DNA of 64,000 bases from Candidatus Gastranaerophilales bacterium. Lineage in GTDB: Bacteria; Cyanobacteriota; Vampirovibrionia; Gastranaerophilales; Gastranaerophilaceae. A program made the translations under genes and the position numbers. Under the pieces are notes generated by a model that was given only the letters and a program-made list of their open reading frames with translations, was not told the origin of the DNA and did no database searches. Below are positions 35,618 through 44,441 of this stretch, piece by piece. Numbering within the stretch: position 1 is the first letter of the stretch; the number at the start of each line of letters is the position of its first letter. Location of the stretch: positions 1 to 64,000 of the forward strand of contig CAAFVD010000119.1 in the NCBI GenBank assembly GCA_900766355.1, in the 5' to 3' direction.

Positions 35618-37225
35618 TTATCGTCCAAGTGAAATTAATGTGTCTAAAAGTGTGTTACAAGTAGAAAATACTCTTGCAGAAGCATTATATGCAGTTTGAA
35701 ATCTAATCAAGTCAGATAATTCTTCATTCAAATCTACACTTGTTTGTTCTGCGGCTTTGTTGTCTAATGAGGTCACAACATTATCTTGTGCAGTTGCACT
35801 ATTCTGTGCTGCCTTTGTACCTGAAACAATTTTACTTAATAACCCACTATAATAATCTGAGAATGCTATGTTCCCAATATCATCAAAACCTTTTGAGGTA
35901 TTATCTGTTTTTGTATTCAACATAGCGATAATATTATTTGCGTTACCTACCGCATTAACATCAAAGCTATCTGGATTATTCGGGTCATAGTTTTCAAAAT
36001 ATGCTGCTGCAAGTTTTTTATAACCACCTTCTTCTGTAAGTAAACTATTTATCGAAATATTACCTGCAGTAATATCAGCGGTTCCGTCATTTGTTACAAA
36101 AATGGTGTATTTATCAAGGTCTGTATTAGAAAGTTTATTTTCGCCATTAACCGTTTCAATATAGAAAGCACCTTCCCTTGTTTGCAATTCGTTAAACACA
36201 TCAGCTATAGATTTTGCCAATGTATTTAAACTGTTTTGAACATTATTAATTGTGACACCTTCAACACTTGTAGCACCCTCAATAATTCCCCCTATTGTAC
36301 CTGAAGTAAATTTCTTATTAGCATTTTGAATAACAGTACCGTTTGATTTTTTAATCATAAGAACAGCATTACATTCATTAGTATTATCAATACCATTACG
36401 CTTACAATAATCATCATAAGAGCTTGCAGTTTGAACATCAATTGTACCCAAAACCTCTGCTCCACCAACAAGTCTTGTTCCCTGTAATGAAACATTTACT
36501 GTGCCATTAGCTTGTGTATCAATCGTAAAATTACCCAACTGTGCTAATTGATTAATCAAAGCATCTCGTCTATCAAGCAAATTGTTATTATCGAGAGTTC
36601 CACCTTGAGATGTAATAAGCATTTTGTTTACATCTTTTATTTGCGATAACAAGTCATTTATACTTGTAACCTGTGCATACAAATCAGAATTCTCAAGAGA
36701 TTTTTGAGAAACCCCATCACCAACACTTTTTGTTTTTATCTTATCCAAATTGTTTGAAATAAGATTCATTGAATTTGTCAAAGTTGATGCAGAATCCAAA
36801 AAGTTCACTCTTGCTGACATATCAGAAGGGTATTGGTTAAGATTATCTAATGCTTTATAAAAATCTGCCAAAGCAGTATCAAGCCCTCTACCACTAAGCT
36901 CATCAAACATATTTGCGATATCTTGCATACCGTTAGCTTTTTGATTTAAATACGATTGGTTTGTTAATTGATCACGATAATATGAACCAATAAAAGTAGT
37001 GGTATATCGTTCTACATTAATCATCTCAACTCCGGCACTTGTTTTTACCTGAGTATTAACACTATTGTTAATAGGGATTCCAAGCACCAAAGTTCCAAGA
37101 TTAGCCTTTTGTTTATGGTAACCTTCGGTATTCATATTAGATATGTTATTTGATACGATACTAATGACATTTTGGTGAACGCCCATCGCATTAGTAGACA
37201 TATTTAATGTTGACATCAAACTCAT
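35618..37225 (-). CDS. flgK: Flagellar hook-associated protein FlgK (copy 2)
   Basis: HAP1 junction protein, 535 aa. N-terminal signature SNNISNMNTEGYHKQKANLGTL and C-terminal LSDLIRFQTAYNASARVFSTCNTLLDTLISLGR match the FlgK family. It is more than 40 aa longer than copy 1, mainly in the variable middle. It is preceded by its own flgN gene, 16 nt upstream, and followed by flgL 13 nt downstream. Confidence 0.93.
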   Translation of the reverse strand: MSLMSTLNMSTNAMGVHQNVISIVSNNISNMNTEGYHKQKANLGTLVLGIPINNSVNTQVKTSAGVEMINVERYTTTFIGSYYRDQLTNQSYLNQKANGMQDIANMFDELSGRGLDTALADFYKALDNLNQYPSDMSARVNFLDSASTLTNSMNLISNNLDKIKTKSVGDGVSQKSLENSDLYAQVTSINDLLSQIKDVNKMLITSQGGTLDNNNLLDRRDALINQLAQLGNFTIDTQANGTVNVSLQGTRLVGGAEVLGTIDVQTASSYDDYCKRNGIDNTNECNAVLMIKKSNGTVIQNANKKFTSGTIGGIIEGATSVEGVTINNVQNSLNTLAKSIADVFNELQTREGAFYIETVNGENKLSNTDLDKYTIFVTNDGTADITAGNISINSLLTEEGGYKKLAAAYFENYDPNNPDSFDVNAVGNANNIIAMLNTKTDNTSKGFDDIGNIAFSDYYSGLLSKIVSGTKAAQNSATAQDNVVTSLDNKAAEQTSVDLNEELSDLIRFQTAYNASARVFSTCNTLLDTLISLGR

Positions 37226-37241
37226 TTATATCAATTCCCCG

Positions 37242-37739
37242 TTACGCATCTCTTACAATTGTACTCATTTCAAGAGTGTTTGTTTCTTCTTTACCGTTTT
37301 CTGTATAGCTATTACCCTTAGGAGCACAAGCCTCTATTATGATGTTTAATTTTTTATCCGTTAAAATCATTCCATGTTTGATTAATTTCATATTTGTTAG
37401 ATTTAATAATGATATTGCACTTGAAATACTATTAAGCGCTTCTTGTTGTTCTAACAATTTTAATGAATATTTTGGACACAATTCTTTTGCTCTACTAATC
37501 AATTCTGACATATTTGGAATATCGTCCCCAAGAGTTTTTATTTCTTCTATTCTTTGAGCATCAATTTTCTTGATTGTTTCATAATTTTCTATAATTTTTG
37601 CATCAACTTGACTTAACTCAAGAATGTTATTTTTTACAAGAATTTCACGTTTTTCTGTATAAAGATTTCTCATTTCTGTATAAAGTTTAATTTCTTTATC
37701 TAGAATATTTATAATATTTTTAAAATTTTCTTCGTACAT
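37242..37739 (-). CDS. flgN: FlgN-like export chaperone (copy 2)
   Basis: 165-aa, predicted all-helical with an N-terminal coiled coil, positioned just before flgK. Start at 37739 chosen because GAGGTGG lies 3-9 nt upstream (ORF can be read four codons further). Helical content, gene order and the parallel at 15802-16233 support FlgN; sequence alone does not prove it. Confidence 0.7.
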   Translation of the reverse strand: MYEENFKNIINILDKEIKLYTEMRNLYTEKREILVKNNILELSQVDAKIIENYETIKKIDAQRIEEIKTLGDDIPNMSELISRAKELCPKYSLKLLEQQEALNSISSAISLLNLTNMKLIKHGMILTDKKLNIIIEACAPKGNSYTENGKEETNTLEMSTIVRDA

Positions 37740-37757
37740 TTTCCACCTCATATTACA

Positions 37758-38036
37758 CTATGCTACATAGTCTGCAATAACACTTCTTCCGTATGTAAGC
37801 CCGTATTTAATATCATCGTTTGTAAGATTAAGTTCTCCTGCTCTTTCTGCACAGTTCTTAATTTCGTCAAGATTGATATTATCTAATAAACTGTCATTAT
37901 CATTTAGATTAATCCCGTTAGATGTATCAATATCTCTAAAGTTTGAATTTGCAGGCTCAACACGTTTATTTCCCCCAAATGCGTTGAGTGCATTTATCAT
38001 TTGTAATGAACTATTTCCGTTTATTGCTGATAACAT
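37758..38036 (-). CDS. Small flagellar protein, possible FlgM-like anti-sigma factor
   Basis: 92 aa. The N-terminal half is Asn/Ser-rich and disordered-looking; the C-terminal half is helical (IKNCAERAGELNLTNDDIKY and YGRSVIADYVA). FlgM, the sigma-28 inhibitor, has the same length and layout and normally sits between flgJ and flgN, exactly the position here. There is no sequence motif that proves the call; it could be another chaperone. Confidence 0.45.
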   Translation of the reverse strand: MLSAINGNSSLQMINALNAFGGNKRVEPANSNFRDIDTSNGINLNDNDSLLDNINLDEIKNCAERAGELNLTNDDIKYGLTYGRSVIADYVA

Positions 38037-38066
38037 TCTATCTGTTCCTTTTAATATTGCCTAAGT

Positions 38067-38423
38067 CTATTTAACGTATTTTTCCATTTGTTCGTAGATT
38101 GTTTTTGCAAATCCGAAAGTTGTATGTGGATTGCTTGCTAAATCTCGTCCTAGTTCTTGAAACATATAAGGCTTAAACGAGTCTAGATATCCACCTGATT
38201 TTTCATCAAATAACCCACCTGATTTATCAACACTGTCTTCCATTTCTGATAACATTTTAGTAATGAAAATTGATTCAAATTCTTGTGCTGATTTTTTTAA
38301 CTGTTCTTTGGTATCTTTTGAATTTTTAATTCTGTTATAAACTTCTTGTTCACTATTTACTGCACTTGTATTCATTGCATTAGAAGCTATATTACTTACC
38401 ATTCCTGTTGATGTTATATTCAT
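38067..38423 (-). CDS. flgJ: FlgJ-type rod-binding domain protein
   Basis: 118 aa. Contains the rod-binding (N-terminal FlgJ) domain: QEFESIFITKMLSEMEDSVDKS (about 48-69), then SFKPYMFQELGRDLA (about 85-99). It lacks the C-terminal peptidoglycan hydrolase of gammaproteobacterial FlgJ. A separate SLT-type lytic transglycosylase gene starts the same operon. The role is rod capping and assembly. Confidence 0.9.
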   Translation of the reverse strand: MNITSTGMVSNIASNAMNTSAVNSEQEVYNRIKNSKDTKEQLKKSAQEFESIFITKMLSEMEDSVDKSGGLFDEKSGGYLDSFKPYMFQELGRDLASNPHTTFGFAKTIYEQMEKYVK

Positions 38424-38432
38424 TAATTTTCC

Positions 38433-39536
38433 TTATATAATTACTAATTCTGCTTGTAAACTACCAGCTTTTTTAAGCGCTTGAAGAATTGATATCAAAT
38501 CAATTGGCGCAACTCCTATTGAGTTTAATGCTTTTACAAGGTCGTTCAAATTACTGTTTGCTGGCATATTAATAACACTTGCACTTGATTTTTCAATTGA
38601 GATTTGAGGATTAGCAAACCCTACTGTTGCACCTGCACTAAACGGATTTGGTTGTGAAACTTCGTTATTTGGAGTTACTGTAACTGTAATATTTCCATGA
38701 GCGACTGCCGCTGGTAAAAGTTTTACATCACTACCGATTACAACTGTCCCTGTTCGTTCATTTACAATTACTCTTGCTGTTTCAACTGTTGGAGTAACCT
38801 CAATATTTTCTATTATTGAAAGGAAACGAACTCTATCGTTTTGAAAACGTGATGGGATATTAATCATTACAGAACTTCCATCAACTGCTTTTGCTGGAGC
38901 GATTGTATTAGAAATTGCTTGAGCAATTCTTGATGACATTGTGTAATCTGACTTATCCATAGAAATTGTAACTGTACTTTCGTCACCAATTTGAGTTTCT
39001 ATATCACGTTCCATTATTGCACCACCAGGAATTCTACCTGTTGAAGTAATTGCCGTTCTTTTAGAGGCAGAACCAGCAATTTTATTAATACCACCAACAG
39101 AAACAGGACCTTGAGCAACTGCAACTGCTTCTCCGTTTGGAGCTTTTAGAATAGTTTGAACAAGCACACCACCTTCAAGACTTTTAGCATCTGCAATTGT
39201 TGAAACTGTGCAATCTATTTTGTCACCATTTTTTGAAAAAGGTGGAACTGTTGCAGTTACAATTACAGCTGCTGATGAACCTTTTTGGATATAGTTTTCT
39301 TGATCAATAACTGTACCTAAGTTTCTGATTAACATTTTGTTTGTAATCTGAGTTGAACGAGAGTTATCACCTGTTCCTGGCAAACCAACAACAACACCGT
39401 AACCAACAATTTGGTTTTCTCTAACTCCTTTTACATGAACAAGGTTTCCGATTCTTACCTGAGCCGCAATTGAGGCTATAGGATTTAGTAACCAAATTGT
39501 TAATATTAATATTGTTGTAAGTATTTTTTTATTCAT
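38433..39536 (-). CDS. flgI: Flagellar P-ring protein FlgI
   Basis: Forms the periplasmic P ring in the peptidoglycan layer. The start at 39536 (367 aa) gives a normal signal peptide (MNKKILTTILILTIWLLNPIASIAA) and the family length; the longest ORF adds 36 unsupported residues overlapping flgH. Visible family parts are RIGNLVHVKGVRENQIVGYGVVVGLPGTGD and C-terminal LVKALNSIGVAPIDLISILQALKKAGSLQAELVI. It follows flgH in the standard flgA-flgH-flgI order and indicates a diderm envelope. Confidence 0.96.
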   Translation of the reverse strand: MNKKILTTILILTIWLLNPIASIAAQVRIGNLVHVKGVRENQIVGYGVVVGLPGTGDNSRSTQITNKMLIRNLGTVIDQENYIQKGSSAAVIVTATVPPFSKNGDKIDCTVSTIADAKSLEGGVLVQTILKAPNGEAVAVAQGPVSVGGINKIAGSASKRTAITSTGRIPGGAIMERDIETQIGDESTVTISMDKSDYTMSSRIAQAISNTIAPAKAVDGSSVMINIPSRFQNDRVRFLSIIENIEVTPTVETARVIVNERTGTVVIGSDVKLLPAAVAHGNITVTVTPNNEVSQPNPFSAGATVGFANPQISIEKSSASVINMPANSNLNDLVKALNSIGVAPIDLISILQALKKAGSLQAELVII

Positions 39537-39570
39537 TTTAATTTTTATCCTTTGTATGTTTTTATTCAAA

Positions 39571-40197
39571 TTAGAATAAGTATTTGATAATTCTGTTGAA
39601 TACACCTTCGTTTTGACTTCTTGAAATTGAGCCTCTACCAGCAAGTGCGAACTGAAGATTAGCTACATTGTATGAATATACTTTACCGTTTTGGTCAATC
39701 CATCTTGGGTCAACAAGACCTGTTACTATTAAATCCATACGTTCGTTACCATTTACAAGAGTTTTTTTACCTTGAACAGACAAATTTCCGTTTGGCATTT
39801 GTTGTACAACTTGTACTGCAATTGTATCTCCATAAGAAAAAGCTCTATTTCCTTGTGCGTTTGATTCTACTTCATTACTTCCGCCATATCCGTCAGAACC
39901 CTTTAAAAAGCTCAATTTAAACCAATCTTTTAAGAATGAAGTGAAAGCATCAGTAGTTGTACTTGTTTTTGAACTTGAATAAGTTAAGTTATCATTCAAA
40001 GTTATTTTTTCACTCATAATTATTGATATCAAATCACCGATTTGTCTTGCTTGAACACCACTAAATAATGATTTTGGACAACCTGCATAATTTGCGTTTG
40101 CCCCAAGTACAAATAAAGATTCAGCTTTTGCACAGTTTCCAAAGCTAACTGTTAATACTAATAGCATTGTTATTGAAACTAATATTTTTTTTATCAT
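39571..40197 (-). CDS. flgH: Flagellar L-ring protein FlgH
   Basis: Forms the outer-membrane L ring. The core includes GDLISIIMSEKITLNDNLTYSS, GDTIAVQVVQQMPNGNLSVQGKK and LVDPRWIDQNGKVYSY, all typical. Start at 40197 (208 aa) because GGGAAG is 8 nt upstream. FlgH is usually a lipoprotein, but the cysteine here (GNCAKAES) lies in a poor lipobox with Asn at -1, and the site CAKA-ES would fit signal peptidase I. It is followed closely by flgI. Confidence 0.93.
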   Translation of the reverse strand: MIKKILVSITMLLVLTVSFGNCAKAESLFVLGANANYAGCPKSLFSGVQARQIGDLISIIMSEKITLNDNLTYSSSKTSTTTDAFTSFLKDWFKLSFLKGSDGYGGSNEVESNAQGNRAFSYGDTIAVQVVQQMPNGNLSVQGKKTLVNGNERMDLIVTGLVDPRWIDQNGKVYSYNVANLQFALAGRGSISRSQNEGVFNRIIKYLF

Positions 40198-40226
40198 CTT
40201 AATCACTTCCCAAGTCTTTTTTATTT

Positions 40227-40937
40227 TTAGATATTTACCTGCACTCTATTTTCACCAATTACTTTTGCGGTGTAGGTTTTGTTATACATTTTGTTCTCAA
40301 CGGTTACATATTCACCTATTGTGCCATCTGTTTTTGCAATACCGTCAATTGCTATCTGAAAACCGTTGTTGGAATTTAGTATAATTCTAACTTCGGTATT
40401 ACGAGTTACATCAGGTCTTACTCTGACAAACCTTTTGTCAATATATTCACCGTCACGAAACTCTTTTTTGGTTATCATTTCTTTATTCATCATATCTCTT
40501 GTTATGACGAAATTACTTTTATCTGCTATATTTATTTTTTTGAAAACTACTCTTGCAGAATTTATAGGTTGTTCTCTAGAAATATTCTCTCCTGCAACCA
40601 AAACATCTTCATAAGCCTTGATAGTCAAAGGAACACTTAGAGTTCTTTGAAGTTTATTATTTACTAATATGTTTACTCTTTTTACATCTCTTGATGTTAT
40701 ATTTGCTGAATCAGTTGTATTTATGATTTCATAAGATATTTTCCCATCAGGCAAAGTGAGGCTTTGAAACGGTAACATTGTTATTTTGATATCCAAATCA
40801 GCAGAAGTTTTTTGAGAGTAATCTTGAAGGATAACTTCCAAAAGGTCTTTTTTCAAAGTATCAGCACTGATAGTATTTGCAGAAACTGATGTTGCAAATA
40901 ATAAAATTGTTAAAATTGTGCTGAATAATTTTTTCAT
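40227..40937 (-). CDS. flgA: Flagellar P-ring assembly chaperone FlgA
   Basis: Periplasmic chaperone for FlgI. Signal peptide at residues 1-20 (MKKLFSTILTILLFATSVSA). The C-terminal SAF domain (about 115-236) includes GENISREQPINSARVVFKKINI and ends in TYTAKVIGENRVQVNI. At 236 aa it is full length. It precedes flgH and flgI, the usual order. Confidence 0.9.
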   Translation of the reverse strand: MKKLFSTILTILLFATSVSANTISADTLKKDLLEVILQDYSQKTSADLDIKITMLPFQSLTLPDGKISYEIINTTDSANITSRDVKRVNILVNNKLQRTLSVPLTIKAYEDVLVAGENISREQPINSARVVFKKINIADKSNFVITRDMMNKEMITKKEFRDGEYIDKRFVRVRPDVTRNTEVRIILNSNNGFQIAIDGIAKTDGTIGEYVTVENKMYNKTYTAKVIGENRVQVNI

Positions 40938-40973
40938 TTTCCTTCTTTCTTAAATCTGATTAATAGCTACTTA

Positions 40974-41762
40974 CTATCTAACAAGGTTATTAGTTGTTTG
41001 AAGAATGTCATTAGAAGCGTTAACCATTTTTGAGTTAGATTCAAAAGCTCTTTCAGCTTTGATTAGTCCGATAAGTTCATCTACAATCTGTACATTAGAA
41101 CCTTCAAGCATACATTGTTGTAATTGTCCCAAACCGTTTTGCCCTGGAGTATCCTGAATAGGAGTACCTGATGCTTGAGTTTCTGTGTATAGATTGTGTC
41201 CAATAGATAAAAGCCCTGAAGGGTTTTGGAATTTAACTAATTGTAGAGAACCTACAATCGCTTGTTGTGTTTGTCCAGGAAGTGTTACAGAAACATTACC
41301 GTCTTGAGTAATTGTGATTTCTGTCGCATCTCTAGGAATTGAAATTGCAGGCTGAATAATTAACCCGTCATTTGTAACAAGTTGTCCTAATGAATCAAGT
41401 TGAAAACAACCGTCACGAGTATATGCAAGAGTACCATCTTGTTGCATAACTTGGAAGAAACCATCACCTTCGATTTCTACGTCAAGTTGTCTACCTGTTG
41501 AAATCGCAGTACCTTGAGTGAATACTCTTGTTGTTGCAACAGTTTTAACACCAAGTCCGATTTCCAAACCAACAGGTTGGAACGTACCTTGATTCATCAT
41601 CGCCCCAGGGGTTCTTATAGCTTGTGATAACAGGTCTTGAAACTCTGCTCTTGAATGTTTGAACGCAGTTGTATTTACGTTTGCAACATTGTTTGCAATA
41701 ACGTCCAAATTATTCTGTTGAGCTATCATGCCTGTTGCTGCTGTTGTTAATGATCTTAACAT
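40974..41762 (-). CDS. flgG: Flagellar distal rod protein FlgG
   Basis: Forms the distal rod. N-terminal MLRSLTTAATGMIAQQNNLD and ANNVANVNTTAFKHSRAEFQDLL are diagnostic; C-terminal LEGSNVQIVDELIGLIKAERAFESNSKMVNASNDILQTTNNL matches FlgG. The 262 aa equal the usual length. Follows a second rod protein gene, 49 nt upstream. Confidence 0.95.
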   Translation of the reverse strand: MLRSLTTAATGMIAQQNNLDVIANNVANVNTTAFKHSRAEFQDLLSQAIRTPGAMMNQGTFQPVGLEIGLGVKTVATTRVFTQGTAISTGRQLDVEIEGDGFFQVMQQDGTLAYTRDGCFQLDSLGQLVTNDGLIIQPAISIPRDATEITITQDGNVSVTLPGQTQQAIVGSLQLVKFQNPSGLLSIGHNLYTETQASGTPIQDTPGQNGLGQLQQCMLEGSNVQIVDELIGLIKAERAFESNSKMVNASNDILQTTNNLVR

Positions 41763-41811
41763 TTTTTACCTTTCCTCACCTTGTCTAACATTTAGGGTTT
41801 ATTCCACCCTA

Positions 41812-42642
41812 TTACCCCCTAATACGTCCGACAGATATTGCCGAATCCAGTAATGTACTGTTTTCAGTAATCACTTTCCCTAATGATTCGTAGTTCCTTG
41901 ATGTTTGTATTGTATTTAACATTTCTCTTATTACACTTGAATTTGACATCTCCAACATTCCTTGTTGAACAGTAAATTTTGCTGGTGGTGTTACTAATTC
42001 TCTATTGTTTGCACTTCTAGGAGCAAATTTTGAATGACCTATAGAACGTAAGTCCTCTTTATCGCTAAAATTAAATATCCCAAAAGTTCCTAACGGAAAT
42101 CTTTGTTTTCCGTCAAACGCTTCAATGTTTCCTTGTTCTGTTACAAGAATTTGGTATGACTTCATATCGGTATCTTCCATATCGTCATTGATAAGTCTGA
42201 TTGGACGACTCAGATTATCAAGTACATATTCACCTTCTTTGGTTGTCAAATAATTTTGGCTGTTTGCACAGAAGGAGCCGTTTCTTGTGTAACCGATGTT
42301 TCCGTCCCTGTCCATAACCTTGAAAAAGCCATCACCTTGTAGAGCAAAATCGTATGGAACACCTGTTTTTGCAACTGCACCTTGAGTAAAATCGTATGTA
42401 ATTTTCATTGTTTCAGAACCCATACTTAAATCACCCAAATATCTGTTATTACCAGCACTTTGCCCTTTGATAAGTTCACCACTTTTTTGATAAACAGATG
42501 AATCCATTACGTTTTTGAACGTAAGCATACTTTTCTTATAACCTGATGTGTTTACGTTAGCAAGATTATTTGCAGTATTATCTAGATTGTCCATTAGGGC
42601 AATCATTCCGTTTGTTGCTGATTCAAATCCTCTTAATAACAT
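41812..42642 (-). CDS. flgF: Flagellar proximal rod protein FlgF/FlgG-like
   Basis: 276-aa rod protein of the FlgF/FlgG group. It has MLLRGFESATNGMIALMDNL, ANNLANVNTSGYKKS and the C-terminal end EMSNSSVIREMLNTIQTSRNYESLGKVI. FlgF is favoured because FlgG proper is the next gene; the two families are hard to separate by eye. It starts inside the stop codon of the transglycosylase gene (TAATG). Confidence 0.85.
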   Translation of the reverse strand: MLLRGFESATNGMIALMDNLDNTANNLANVNTSGYKKSMLTFKNVMDSSVYQKSGELIKGQSAGNNRYLGDLSMGSETMKITYDFTQGAVAKTGVPYDFALQGDGFFKVMDRDGNIGYTRNGSFCANSQNYLTTKEGEYVLDNLSRPIRLINDDMEDTDMKSYQILVTEQGNIEAFDGKQRFPLGTFGIFNFSDKEDLRSIGHSKFAPRSANNRELVTPPAKFTVQQGMLEMSNSSVIREMLNTIQTSRNYESLGKVITENSTLLDSAISVGRIRG

Positions 42643-43232
42643 TAGCTTGCGTCCTTAAATCTTCCGTAACTTGCCATTACATTTTTTACATAGTTTTGAG
42701 TTTCTTTGTATGGTGGCACACCGTTATATTTTTTTACTGCATTTGGTCCTGCGTTATATGCTGCCAATGCTAGTTCTTTGTTGTTACCGAACCTATCCAT
42801 TAACCCTTTTAAATACTTAGTTCCACCATAGATATTTTGTTCTGCATCAAAGGCATTTTTAACACCCAAACCTTGTGCTGTTGATGGCATTAATTGCATA
42901 AGCCCCATTGCTCCACAATGAGATTTTGCATTTGGATTAAATCCTGATTCTTGCTTGACTACTGCTTTTACAAAATCAGGGTCTAAGTTATTTTGTGTAG
43001 CATATTTGTCGATAAGTTTATCAATATCTCCGTGACTTACGTTTGATGATGAAGAAGAAGGTACTCCAGCTTTAGAAGATGTGCCATATTGTTGTTCGTA
43101 AGTGTTATCAAGAATTTTTTGAAAATCACTATCAAGCTGAACATCGTCCATTCCGAAATTCATCATTTCTTGGAATTGACTTTCTATAGCACTAATACGT
43201 CTTAAAGTTAATTCTAACCCAGAAAGTTCCAC
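42642..43232 (-). CDS. SLT-type lytic transglycosylase, leading the flagellar operon
   Basis: Cleaves peptidoglycan to let the rod pass. The SLT domain lies at about 85-190 with the catalytic Glu in KQESGFNPNA and the motifs GAMGLMQLMPSTAQGLGV and AYNAGPNAVKKYNG. The GTG start at 43232 (196 aa) has GGGGAG 5 nt upstream. There is no signal peptide, so it probably leaves the cell through the flagellar export apparatus or interacts with FlgJ. It sits where a FlgJ hydrolase domain would be in a fused protein. Confidence 0.88.
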   Translation of the reverse strand: MELSGLELTLRRISAIESQFQEMMNFGMDDVQLDSDFQKILDNTYEQQYGTSSKAGVPSSSSSNVSHGDIDKLIDKYATQNNLDPDFVKAVVKQESGFNPNAKSHCGAMGLMQLMPSTAQGLGVKNAFDAEQNIYGGTKYLKGLMDRFGNNKELALAAYNAGPNAVKKYNGVPPYKETQNYVKNVMASYGRFKDAS

Positions 43233-43256
43233 TTTCTCTCTCCCCGTACAAATCAC

Positions 43257-43535
43257 GTACGAATATATTTATATTACTTACCAAGTCTACACTATAAATT
43301 TAAACTATTTGGAGGAATGAAACATCAATCATAGGGTTGAAGTTTATTTTTTACATATAGACCATATGGTCTAATTTATTTTTATACGCTATTCATATAA
43401 TTATTCTTCAAAATATAAATTATTGTTTTTTATAAAAAATATTTAACCATTTATTATTGACTTATATTATTGTCTATGTCTTAATTTAATCAATATGTTA
43501 TGGTATACCGAATATTTTTATAGTGGGGGTAAAAT
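43257..43535. promoter_or_regulatory. Intergenic region between the flagellar operon and nadA, with 16-nt palindrome
   Basis: The perfect palindrome TAGACCATATGGTCTA (43358-43373) lies about 125 nt upstream of the transglycosylase start and 160 nt upstream of nadA. It may be an operator for either unit. No sigma-28 or clear sigma-70 promoter was found for the flagellar side, and the nadA promoter is not obvious either. nadA has a strong ribosome-binding site GGGGG. Confidence 0.45.
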
Positions 43536-44441
43536 ATGGATTCATTAGTCGACAAAATCAAAAAATTAAAGAAAGAGAAAAACGCAATTGTTCTTGCTCA
43601 CTGTTATCAAAATGTAGAAATAGATGAAGTTGCTGATTTTGTCGGAGATTCTCTTTATTTAAGCAAAATGGCAAAAGAAACAAATGCTGATATTATTGTT
43701 TTTGCAGGTGTTTCATTTATGGCTGAAACCGCAAAACTATTATCACCAAATAAAAAAGTTTTATTGCCTAGAACAGAATCAGGTTGTTTTATGGCAGATA
43801 TGATTAATCTTGATAGTCTTAGAGAATTCAAAGCTCAACACCCAAACATTCCAGTTGTATGTTATGTAAATTCGACTGCCGCAATCAAAGCTGAATGTGA
43901 TATCTGTTGTACAAGTTCCAACGCACTTGATATCGTACGCAATATGAAAGTTCCAGAAGTTCTTTTTGTACCTGATACATACTTAGGCAAATGGGTTGAA
44001 GCTCAACTTGACGGAGTAAAGGTTACAACCTTTAACGGCTTCTGTCCTACTCACTTGAGAATTACTCCAAAAGATATGGAAAATGCTAGAACTAAATATC
44101 CGAATACAAAAATTCTTGCACACCCTGAATGTCATTTCAAAGTTTCTGCACTAGCTGATTATGTTGGAAGTACAAAAGCTATAATGGATTATGTTGCAAA
44201 CTCATCTGACAAAGAGTTTGTTATTGCAACCGAAAAAGGTGTAGTTGACAGATTAACAAGAGATTATAAGGATAAAAAATTCCATTTAATAAAAGATACA
44301 ATAGTTTGCCAAAATATGAAATGGAATACACTAGATGATATTTATAATTCTTTGTTAAATGAAACTCACGAAATATTTTTAGATGAAACTGTTTCAGAAA
44401 AAGCAATGGCTTGTATAAATCGTATGTGGGAGGAAGTTTAG
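43536..44441 (+). CDS. nadA: Quinolinate synthase
   Basis: Makes quinolinate from iminoaspartate and dihydroxyacetone phosphate in de novo NAD synthesis. It is a [4Fe-4S] enzyme: cluster cysteines are in DICCTSSNA, GFCPTHLR and HPECHF, in the normal order. At 301 aa it is full length. It is followed immediately by the thiouridylase gene (stop TAG then ATG). The usual partner nadB is not in the window. Confidence 0.95.
   Translation: MDSLVDKIKKLKKEKNAIVLAHCYQNVEIDEVADFVGDSLYLSKMAKETNADIIVFAGVSFMAETAKLLSPNKKVLLPRTESGCFMADMINLDSLREFKAQHPNIPVVCYVNSTAAIKAECDICCTSSNALDIVRNMKVPEVLFVPDTYLGKWVEAQLDGVKVTTFNGFCPTHLRITPKDMENARTKYPNTKILAHPECHFKVSALADYVGSTKAIMDYVANSSDKEFVIATEKGVVDRLTRDYKDKKFHLIKDTIVCQNMKWNTLDDIYNSLLNETHEIFLDETVSEKAMACINRMWEEV

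Noticed and set aside
38433..39644. Longer FlgI start at 39644
   Set aside because: It would overlap flgH and bury the signal peptide; the ATG at 39536 gives a normal signal peptide and family length.
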